A DNA stretch of 64,000 nucleotides from Sipunculus nudus (lineage: Eukaryota; Annelida; Sipuncula; Golfingiida; Sipunculidae): positions 81,025,056 through 81,089,055 of the forward strand of contig CM049310.1 in assembly GCA_026874595.1 (NCBI GenBank). Reading direction: 5' to 3'. Shown piece by piece: positions 55,040 through 64,000 of the stretch (its first letter is position 1; each line of letters starts with the position of its first letter). The notes beneath the pieces were generated by a model. That model was not told the DNA's origin, did not search any database, and worked only from the letters and a program-made list of their open reading frames with translations. A program made the position numbers and the translations under genes.

Positions 55040-55410
55040 TAAACTCTTCAAGTTAGACACGGTCACATCAAATCGGACTGTCGAAGTAAGATACGGCTAC
55101 CAACATTCAAAGTGTCGAAGTAAGTGCTACAAAAAGTCAACTGTCAAAGTAAGATACGGCTTCCTACTGCCAAACAGCTGAAGTAAGATACCGCTGCCAA
55201 CGGTCAAAGTAAGATAGGGCTACCAACAGTCAACTGTCGTAGTAAGATACGGTTGCCAACTGTTAAATATCGAAGTAAGATACGGCTTCCAAATGTCAAA
55301 GATCCGGCTACCAACAGTTAAACTGTCGAAGCGAGGTGCGGCTACCTACTATGAAAGTGACGATGTCCGTTGTACGAGTAAGATAATGCTACAAACAATA
55401 AAATTGCATA
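55040..55410. repeat. Upstream minisatellite of the A2 receptor
   Basis: Units of 'gtaagatacggctaccaaca' + 'gtcaactgtcgaa', shorter overall than the A1 array (about 370 against 640 bp), so copy number has changed since the block duplication. Confidence 0.85.
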
Positions 55411-57850
55411 AGAAAAGATAAAACTTCAAATGATGTAAAATTAAATGTCGAACTCCATTGCAGACAGTCCATCTGTGTATGGATGGTATAACTACCAATA
55501 ATCTGTGTTCAAACAAGATTCTGCCATCTCGTGTCTAAATATCAAATTAGATACTGAAAAAATATATTATAAAAGTTTTATAAAAATCTGAAGCTTCTAA
55601 ATTAAAAATAAATAACACATCGTCATATAAATTGTCATAATAATATGTTGAATGCAATACATTCTACATCACATTGATGATAAACTGAAAGCCAATATAC
55701 AAACAAGCATAACAAAGTGTTCACTGTTCTCATATCCTGTTACCTAAACGTATCCGAGAATTCGTGCTGTAGTATCCCTCACTAGGAGTTTGGTTGTCCA
55801 TGGCGAGTTGCAAGAGGGCTGTGCTGACCAGCTGATGTAGCTCTAACGAGAAGCAGGGTCCTGTTTTCTGGGCTCCTGCTTTTACTGTGACACATTCAGA
55901 CAAGGATGCAGATTGTAAATGCAGCGGTCATAGCCGTAACTTCAAAGAGCATGTTAGCAGTACAACATTGGTTTAGGGATGAAAACCAATCTCATCACTC
56001 ATTTTCATTCTTTTTATCAAGTCAGCCTTTATCAAGGATGTGGTGGGTTTTGTTGCAGTATCAGATTACGTCATCTCGTACACGCTTACAGGCTAGCTAT
56101 GGTTGCTAGTTTGTGTTTATCTTTTATAATAGCTGTATCCGTCTAAGTTTTTGCATGTTTACTTTTACTGTGGTTGGCTTCATATACGCGATTTTCACTT
56201 TTAAATTTTTTTTCGCGAGGGTTTCATTTTCCCAACCGTACCATACAGAAATCTACACGCAGTATATCTACTTACTCATTGTATAATATGCGCGTTTAAT
56301 ATAAACAATTTATAACAGTACCAAAGAGGACGAGCAGTAAATCTGGTCTCCTATAGGCAGACATTATTAAAGATCTGACGTTATTGACAATTTCAGTCTT
56401 TGATTGACAGGTTACACAACATAGATTATATTTATAACCAGATATCCGCTTGTATTTTTTTCGTTGAGTGTGTTATAGAGCTATGAAGCTGAATCTGTTT
56501 ACCAGGGTCACATGTTAATTTAACTTGGCCTAATCTCCAAAAAAAGCATGTTGAATTAACACGAAAATAGCTACTTCCCTCTTAAGTAAATTTGTACCTG
56601 TTGAAATATTGACTTGAAACCGTTGGATCATGCATCGCCCCGGCCACAATACCTGTCATTAAAAGATGCCCTGATTGACATGGCCCATAATATGTAATAC
56701 ATGTACCCGCTGGCCAAAACATCGCGTGTTGCCGTTCAAACTGTCATTTCAGCCGAACCTCATAATCTATCGTACAGACCTGTTAGGACAGGTACTATAA
56801 TGAATTTACTTTTGGCCCATGGACCGTAATGTCCAGCCAGCAGAGATAGATTAGAGGAAATGAAGGTACATGTAGGGACTAGGTTAGATTAGTTCTTGTT
56901 TTGGATCTGTCGCCTATCCGCAAAATAGGACCTTTGCTCACGAGCCCTTGTTAAGGTTAACAGTGGCCTAGATTTACTAACACGAAGAACCATAACGAGG
57001 TGTTACACAACCGTTTGCCAAGGGCTGAGACTGTGTGCTGGGAAACTTTTATTAACAGCAAAATTGAACTGACAGTGGGAAAGGAAAGGTATTATATTGC
57101 TCCTGATGTATCTTTAAGGGAACTTCGTGTCAGAAAAGTGTTGGCAGTCGGACTCTCACCATTTTACAACAAAATAATATCAGGAATGTTAATATCTATA
57201 ATAATAATTATGATAAAATTTAGTTTCTATTGATATAAATTAAATTAAAAAAGAAATTTTATTAGACATAATTATATTAAATAATAATTATTATATTATA
57301 TTAACTGATTTATTTTCTTTTAAAATTTCACTTTCATAAAGAACATACGGGCTTACAATGCTGGACTGGTGCACTGTGACTTTTGTAGCATGATTTGTTA
57401 TCTTTCATACTATACTTCTCCCAATAATCTGTTTGTCCTCTTCTGGCACTACTTAGACCGGACAAGAATAGCTGCGTCACATAACGTTTGAAACTGGAAA
57501 TAGGTAACCCCAATCCTTGATTTAGAGCAACAAACTGCTTCCTGTCTTGATACACAATTTTAATAGCCAACATATTAACAAATAAGATATATATGCGATA
57601 CAAATAAAAATATGCAAATTTAGAAGTGTAAGTTGCATCAATATTTATCCTTAGTTTGGTCATGTCAAATAATGCAAACACATATTTTACTATTTTTTAA
57701 ATCATAAAATGCTTTAACTAGATTTAAAAGATAATCATTTTTTTTCTAGATAAAAACACTAGAAGATGGTAATTTCTAGATCATATCTTAGATCGCTATT
57801 CCAGAAAAGGGTATGTACATTGCGATGTTTAGTTTAATATACATGCTTAA
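55411..57850. other. Noncoding right part of block A2
   Basis: Collinear with 14480-16750. None of the open frames (for example 57334-57681 minus, 115 codons) is kept in A1. No first exon or promoter could be assigned. Confidence 0.4.
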
Positions 57851-58169
57851 TTTTATAAACTAAAAAACAGTAAAATTGATTTAGAAATCCCTTTTCAAAT
57901 CAGGTGCACACACTGGCGGTTGGATTAAGAATAAACAACATCTTGCTTAATATTATGTCAACTATAATTTAATACTGAATTTCACACATGTTAAATAGTT
58001 TAACTCTTCAGATGCAAGGACTTCCCCTCAACATGCCCATGCACACTTTTTATAGCAAAACCTAAAAATGATAATTCAATGTGCACTCATTGTAACCCCT
58101 TGTTATTCAAATCAAATTCAAAAATAAAGCAAAAGCCTACAGCAACTGAATTAAACATAGGACTCCACT

Positions 58170-58320
58170 CTGCATGGAGTGGGGTGGGGACGGGAGGGGA
58201 AGCCTAGCTCTGCTGAGCAAAGGGAGCCAGCTGCTTGGACTGAAACAATTAACACAACCGGTTTCTAGGTGAGGGCTCCGGCATTCACTGCACACCACGG
58301 TGCTGTGTTGACTTGATCGA
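58170..58320. other. Conserved GC-rich island, B3 copy
   Basis: Third copy. The minus strand is open (58137-58325) as in B2 and reads VCSECRSPHLETGCVNCFSP, then WLPLLSRARLPLPS. Confidence 0.3.
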
Positions 58321-59454
58321 AGCAATACTTGAACTTTGTCTGAAAACTTGAATGAAATCTACTTTTTTTACCAATTCCTTACTTTCAAATTTCGGATTTC
58401 GAAATACTAAATCCTGATGTGTACATGTTGTAAGAACTAAATGATCAGTTCTTACAGGGAAAAATGTGCCTTGGTTAAACTAGGCAAAATTTAAGGTATT
58501 GATTGTACATTTATGCTAATAACTTAAACAAAAATTCCGATGGATTCTTCTGGCATACCTTTAATTTTGATTAAATAAAGTTTTATATTAAAAAAAGTCT
58601 CTACCTTTAACAGTTACCATGTTTAGAGAAAATTATATTTCCTAATGTTTTGACAAGATACATTATGTTCAGATCCATAACTTCTCAAATTGATGCAAAA
58701 TTGACTTAATGTGTTGCATGCATACAGGGAAGATATAGAGGATTATCAATGCAAAATATAATCAAAAACAAAACTATGGATGTTTAATATAAGGCACTTT
58801 TGAAATGTAACAGCAGGCTTTTCTGGAAAACGGAGGGTTTTCCTTCATTTTCCATGGGAACAAAGTCGTAGTGACCCACTTTTGGATTTGGTAGGAGAAT
58901 TAATAGGACATTTCTATATCGAATTTGGATTCGTTTATCCAACCATTTCAAACAGTTTCCATGTTAACCGACGGACGGCCGGCCAGACGGAATGACGGAC
59001 AAAAGACCATCGCTAAAGCTCATATTTGCAGGATCAAACCTAATGAATTTGTAGAAATGTCCTAAATCTGCGGATTCCAGTGACAGGATTTTTATAATTG
59101 TGTTTTGGAGACTTTTATCATTATTAGACTTTGTAAAATTCCGGGGGCATGGCACCCTGTGGCCCCCTCTGGCTACGCCCTTGTTCATTACGATCCATGT
59201 ATACTTTTTTTCAAAAATGAGTCTCAGCAGCTAATTTACTCATTACAATATACACACGTCTTAATATAATATATTTGATCATTTTTATCGCAGTTGCATA
59301 TATAATCACATTTTTGGTCATTCACGTTTGTATTCAAATATTTTCAGGAGCATTTTAACGCCACCCTGACATTCCTCTTAAGTTCCTCAAAAAAGGACAA
59401 TGTATTTCAAGAATTTTTAAACTTTAGTAAATTATGAACGACGTTTAATTTAGG

Positions 59455-60480
59455 CTAAATAGACAGGTCAATTTGGCTTACGCTCCCGAGGCAGCGGAAA
59501 TCTTTCGCTTCCAAAAATGCTACTGATTTTCCCGCTGCCTGCATGGAACGTTTATGATACAATTAGACACCAGGTAGTGGGTCGTTTGTCTGCTGAAAAC
59601 ACTGCGTATGATATGACTTGCAGCCATCCAAATACCAGTTAACAAACAATCGACAGGCATTATGCTTCTGCCCTCAGCTGTTCTTCAAGCCCCGCCTGAC
59701 GACAGTTTTATGGTTACTCTTAGTAAACAATAGTCGAATTTAATTGCACCTTCTGCGTACTCTTATCATCGACCGATTCGATTATATACGGGTGACCAGC
59801 GCATCACCTATATAACGACTATGTGAGCGTAGCAATATATCCGTTGCAAGCAGAAGCCAGCGAGGTGTGCACGGAGAATATGTTGTTACATTTCGTTTGA
59901 ATTACAGCTCACCAGCCGGCCATGTTATGTGCACAAGGACTTGTGCCAACCACGTGCTTGGCCATTCGCTCTGAGCCTATGGCCTATTCAAACGGTTGCC
60001 GGGGCGTCACTCATAACGTAATGTAAAACATTGGCTCCGTGTATTCCGTTAATGAACCGTTTTCCTGGCAACGCGTCCTGATAATTATATAATTTCCTTG
60101 TCACATCAGTTATGTGTCGCGTTTCGGGCATTGTTTACACGCAGACATGAGGACCACAAATATTTATTGAACTAGTTTGTGGTCTAGCTCATGCACAATG
60201 GCCTCTTCAACTCCTAAAGAGATTTTTCCAACAGCATTTATGTTTGCTATTTATTAATCATGTTACCATTTCAGCCTATCATAGAGGTCATGTCTCATCT
60301 GATTGGACCAAAATACAGTGTTCTCCTCTGTTGTAGCGATTCAGGATATATGGTCAAAACAAACAGCGCTTACAATATAAGTAGTAGGCCTATAGTTAGC
60401 ACTGTATAAAGAGCATAAATTTGGCTTCACTACATTGTAACCATAATTGCGAATAAATGATACGCACGGCCCTGGTTCCT
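59455..60480. mobile_element. 1 kb segment absent from B1, B3 copy
   Basis: Homologous to 26236-27259. The inverted repeat is present but its arms have gained different substitutions (left arm near 59870-59897, right arm near 60018-60044), so pairing has not been preserved by compensating changes. Flanks are again 'tttaatttaggct' and 'cttgttacctgg'. Confidence 0.5.
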
Positions 60481-60589
60481 TGCTCTTGTTACCTGGTAAT
60501 GACGGCAATATCTCAAAGAAACAAGTTTTCACTTCAGATTTAGTTGTAAAGATGGTCAAAAGAGGCCCAAAAGCTCATTCTTTAATAAG

Positions 60590-60690
60590 GTTTAACAGGG
60601 GTGATCCAGAATTTACAAAAAGGAGGGGTCCTACCCGCAAAAATTTTGCCTTAAAAACGGTTCCGGCGGCTGGTGTTCTTTGCAACAAGA
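60590..60690 (+). repeat. Dispersed repeat, B3 copy a (shortened)
   Basis: 'gtgatccagaatttacaaaa' + 'aggaggggtcctacccgcaa' joins the two ends of the fuller version seen at 27370-27530, i.e. an internal deletion. Confidence 0.5.
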
Positions 60691-61139
60691 TTAAGAAGAA
60701 CCAGATAGTTACAAAATAAAAATATTTTTTTTTGTTATTTAGTTTTACATATCACATTAAGCCTCTGAGCATTAAGCCTTTGGTCTCACATGAGCCTTAA
60801 GGTCAAACTGTGTTATAATATTTCGTGTATGGGAATATTTGCCGAATGTCAATGGGCACCTACTGGTGGAACAGACTATAGTAGAGACATGCAGTGAAAA
60901 AGGTGTGACTTGCCAGTTTCTGAAAAGAAAAATATACTTCTCATCGGTGATTACGCTAGAATATTAACTTTGACGAGGGTAAAGGCAAACAAGCTGCACA
61001 TTCCGTAATGTCTGCTGAGTTCAGAATGACTGTGGTCGGCTTCCTATTTAGCGAGGTGAAATATTCGCGATTTACACATCTTCATGTATACACGAGGCTT
61101 TTTTTAGCGATTTGCCAGATGAAACTTTCACATTTTATC

Positions 61140-61310
61140 AGGAGCGGATCCAGGATTGTAGAAAAGGAGGGGTCTAACACAGGAGGACCTATGACAAAAT
61201 CTTTAAAAAAAGTCCCCAGTCCCGAAAAAGGGGGGCCCAGGCCGCAAAATTTTGTCTGAAAAAGGTTTCGGCGGCTGAACAAGGGATGTCCAAACCCCCT
61301 GTAACCTTCC
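61140..61310 (+). repeat. Dispersed repeat, B3 copy b
   Basis: 'gagcggatccaggattgtag' + 'aaaaggaggggtctaacaca' matches 27975-28160 closely. Confidence 0.6.
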
Positions 61311-61829
61311 CCTTGAACTGCTACTGTGTACATAACCATTATTATATAAAGTTCCAAATATCTATGCAAAATCTTTAAAAAAATACACGAACAGCTAAAG
61401 GAACTAAAGCTAAAGGTGCAAATTTTTCATTTATAAGTGGTAGATTCTAATTTTTTATTGATGTCGTTAATTTTCGAGTATAATAAAAGGTAAGGCAAAA
61501 TTGACATTACTGGCACATCATACGTGAGATGCCATTGAAGGAATAGAAAAAAAATTACTGATCATCTGTGCAGATTTTTATTTCCCCCCTCGCGAATATC
61601 GTGAATTGGAAATCCTCGCAAATAGAAAGCCAACCACTATTATGCCCCTATCAGCGTCGTAGAGTGACCTAGAGTGACGAGAATGAGACTTTGAGACTTG
61701 CATAAATTACACCAGACATGTTCTTTTTTCTCCTTTTTTTAATGATAGCAAATATATTATAATTTTTCACATTCCCTCCATTATGTCATTAAAATTGACT
61801 TGTTCTCTTCTTCACATTTAAAAGGCTCG

Positions 61830-62988
61830 GAGAAGACGAGGTTCATGAAAGTCCTTTTCTTCCCGAATCAGGTCTTCTTCCTGTTGGACGAGTGTTGATT
61901 AAATATCACTATTTGCTTGTAGCCCAGTGGGTCTGCGAATGCTTGAACTATACCTAGACTGAGTTTTTGTGAATATCAGCCTCATCTCGTCTCGGAACCC
62001 TTTACTGTATATACAGTATAAATATAAATGTATCGCATGGGTTGTCAGGGAAAACACCTAAAAAGACCGCATTAAATGACCGCAGAATGCTATGTGTACG
62101 TGTTCCAAACCAAAGCGGAAGCCACGTGATTGTATATGGCATGCGCAGTACAATAAATGTTAGGGTAAACCGTTATCAGTAATATAGTCATGTGACGTTC
62201 GCCCTTCTTTTTCACGACGTTGGTTCCCGAATCCTGCTGCTGTTCCATACCATTCCCCGACCTCACTACTACAATGACCGTCCACAGGGAAAATATTAAC
62301 ATTAGGACACTGCCGATTACGTCACACAAAACAATATCAATAACAGTAACTCCAACTTGGTAAACGCTCTGGTTTTTAGGGCGAGCAGCCCGTTTTGTCA
62401 CTGGCAAAGCTTATAGCGTTCAGTGAAGTGGAGATTATGGCGAACAAGGCTATGAGTAGAAGCTGTATATAAATTGCTTTCCTGGATGTAAATGTCAGTA
62501 CTTTTTGGTTGAATGGAAACGCAACCACCAGCGCTCGATGTGAGCTTATACTCAGTTGACAAACGTTGCCATGCAGCTTACAGCGTATTTCAAGTAGTTC
62601 ACGACGCTACAGGTGACGTCGGTGGCGACTATCATTTCATGAACAGTTGGACAGTGTTGGCTTGTTTCCTTTGAAGCTGTCTTTGCTCGTAAAAGATGGT
62701 GAATAAAGTAGGTTAAAAGCACAAGAGTATCCATGACTGCTAAAACAATCAGAAATACACCGGATGGTGATCTGCGCATAGGTCGCGAGAGCGTGATTAC
62801 AATGAAGGTGATGATATTACTGACGACGCCAAACACAGTTGAAATGTAGTATGAGTAATGTTTGAAACATAACGCCTCCTCCGATGCCATGATAACCGGC
62901 CACGTGCTCATGTTCACATCAGACAGGTTTGACCTATTTAAACCAATGACCTCCACTGATATACTTTCCCTGTTGTGACTGAAGTCAT
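61830..62988 (-). pseudogene. HRA-clade GPCR pseudogene in block B3
   Basis: Full-length relative of the 19916-21070 receptor. The start is kept (ATG 62986-62988, MTSVTTG) but one extra base shifts the frame within about ten codons. The main open piece (62552-62956) restarts in the N-terminus and runs through TM1, TM2, ECL1 with HCPTVHEMIV, and part of TM3 before a one-base loss near 62555. A second piece (62090-62407) covers ECL2, TM5, ICL3 and the start of TM6, bounded by one-base gains near 62381 and 62165. Another gain lies near 62060. The many small indels, without large deletions, indicate loss after the block duplication. R71P and N246G-type changes also affect conserved positions. Not expected to be functional. 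Confidence 0.93.
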
Positions 62989-64000
62989 TTTCTAAAAAAA
63001 AAGAAAGAAAATGGAATAAATATTCGATGCCCCCAAATGTTTGCGGGCGAAATGTCCGGTCCCATCAATGTCCGTAATTCGGAGGTTTTACTGTACATAT
63101 ATATTCATTTCCAATATATAAGTCTTATTTTCTGAATATCGGGGGGGGGGGGGATTACATTGACCACCCTTTGCTAAAAAGTTGGATTATATTTACCCCC
63201 ATCCAATTTGTATTGACACGCCTGTCTATTTCTAAAACTTCCTACAATTAAGAAACCCTACCAGTAAAATGTGTGAAAATGTAAAACAAAACAGGTTCGT
63301 CTATTGGCTTATTAGAATCACATAAAAAAAGTTGCAGGCCTCGGCCATGTGTGCGGTCCTTAAAGTGGGGGACTAAGCATACTGTGTTTCAATAACGTAT
63401 ATTCCCAGGTTCATTGGTGAATATATTCCACAACAATGTTTGCATTCACTTATTCGGCCCACTTTCACATGTTTAATTTGGCATATGTGACTGCATACTT
63501 ATGAATATTCCTTAAAGTCCTTCCTGGATCCAGGTCATGATCCAGACCCACACGAATTTCTAATCGATTCATCATTGGTCTATCTCCAAAATGCCTCGAA
63601 AATCTCATGAGATTCTTATTATTATTGCATTAGATATATTGTGAACAAACACACACACAAATGAACAGGAATGAACGCATAATCTCCTTTAGCATGGTGC
63701 TTGTTAGTAACAATAAGCCTATCTTAAATGGTGATACAAGCCATATGAGGGAATGTTCTTCAACGACCACCCATCCTGTTGCATACCATGGTGAACAACC
63801 GATAACCTCAACATTAGGCTACGAGTGATAAATCAACACATAAGAGCACATGTGAACTTACAAACCAAACTGAAAATCCGTTTCTTTGATAAAAAGGTTT
63901 TCCAATATCTCGTACGAGTCACCTGCCGCTCAGTAAACCGTGCGACAAATGCTTGTATTTTTGCCCTGAGAAAATCAAGAAACATGCAGAGAATTACCAG
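62989..64000. other. Noncoding end of block B3
   Basis: Homologous to 21070-22700 and 29820-30930, but with the long TA microsatellite almost lost. A poly-G run lies at 63140-63153. No gene. Confidence 0.5.

Larger units (their letters stand above)
50340..57850. repeat. Segmental duplication block A2
   Basis: Collinear partner of A1 (9120-16750), same orientation, followed by B3. Left-edge similarity starts at 'gagtgacgtgccgtgaaaca'. The region left of it (the 49982-50197 frame) is not shared. Confidence 0.8.
57850..64000. repeat. Segmental duplication block B3 (runs off the window)
   Basis: Collinear with B1 and B2 from the AT-rich tract through the GC-rich island, the 1 kb segment (59455-60480), the HRA pseudogene and the noncoding segment that reaches the window end at the equivalent of about 22700 (B1) and 30930 (B2). 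Like B2 and unlike B1 it contains the 1 kb segment, so B2 and B3 may share a more recent history. Confidence 0.8.

Noticed and set aside
57334-57681. 115-codon minus-strand open frame
   Set aside because: The homologous A1 segment (about 16280-16620) has stops and indels, and the translation shows no domain.

Overview
The window looks like part of the nuclear genome of a lophotrochozoan animal, most likely a mollusc. It is AT-rich and dense in micro- and minisatellites. It holds dispersed repeats of the kind common in bivalve and gastropod genomes: tracts rich in 'tgaccttgacctttgacct', 'gacggacgg' motifs, and a 'ggatccaggattttagaaaaggaggggtc' family. Its only convincing genes are a cluster of intron-poor class A GPCRs of the lineage-expanded peptide/chemosensory kind. 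The taxon is inferred from memory of these patterns, not from a search.

The coding content is one receptor family. Four open reading frames are intact, all on the minus strand: 12476-13666, 19916-21070, 38953-40083 and 53701-54873. Two further minus-strand copies are frameshifted (about 28660-29819 and 61830-62988). A third decayed fragment lies inverted on the plus strand (about 3523-4160). There are two clades. The 'HRL' clade is 12476-13666, 38953-40083, 53701-54873 and, by similarity, the plus-strand fragment. The 'HRA' clade is 19916-21070 plus the two minus-strand pseudogenes. All intact members have altered class A microswitches: (D/E)RY is HRL, HRM or HRA, CWxP is LRLP or LRMP, and NPxxY is HLYLY. 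They also share an extra extracellular cysteine pair. Every minus-strand copy has a splice-acceptor-like sequence 3 to about 50 nt before its start codon, which implies a 5' UTR intron and duplication through DNA rather than RNA.

Layout: 0-8.5 kb holds an inverted, decayed receptor neighbourhood and several minisatellites, including two arrays of the same motif in opposite orientation. 9.1-16.7 kb is duplication block A1 (HRL receptor). 16.7-24.3 kb is block B1 (HRA receptor). 24.5-34.4 kb is block B2 (HRA pseudogene), interrupted by a 1.45 kb terminal-inverted-repeat element. 34.5-35.3 kb holds a decayed LINE tail that seems to have seeded a minisatellite. 36-45.3 kb holds the third intact HRL receptor and a sister copy of its surroundings that lacks the receptor. 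42.5-43.2 and 45.6-47.0 kb are minisatellites, the second following a splice-acceptor-like site and reading as a mucin-like Ser/Thr/Pro repeat. 47.2-50.3 kb is AAT microsatellites and dispersed repeats. 50.3-57.8 kb is block A2 (HRL receptor) and 57.8-64.0 kb is block B3 (HRA pseudogene), so A1-B1 and A2-B3 are two copies of one compound segment of about 14 kb.

The strongest biological signals are the mosaic relationships among the three HRL receptors (extracellular loops diverge while TM5-TM6 is nearly identical, and different segments suggest different closest relatives), the minisatellite kept just upstream of every HRL receptor, and the receptor-less sister locus. Everything here comes from reading the sequence. 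No alignment, search or expression data were available.
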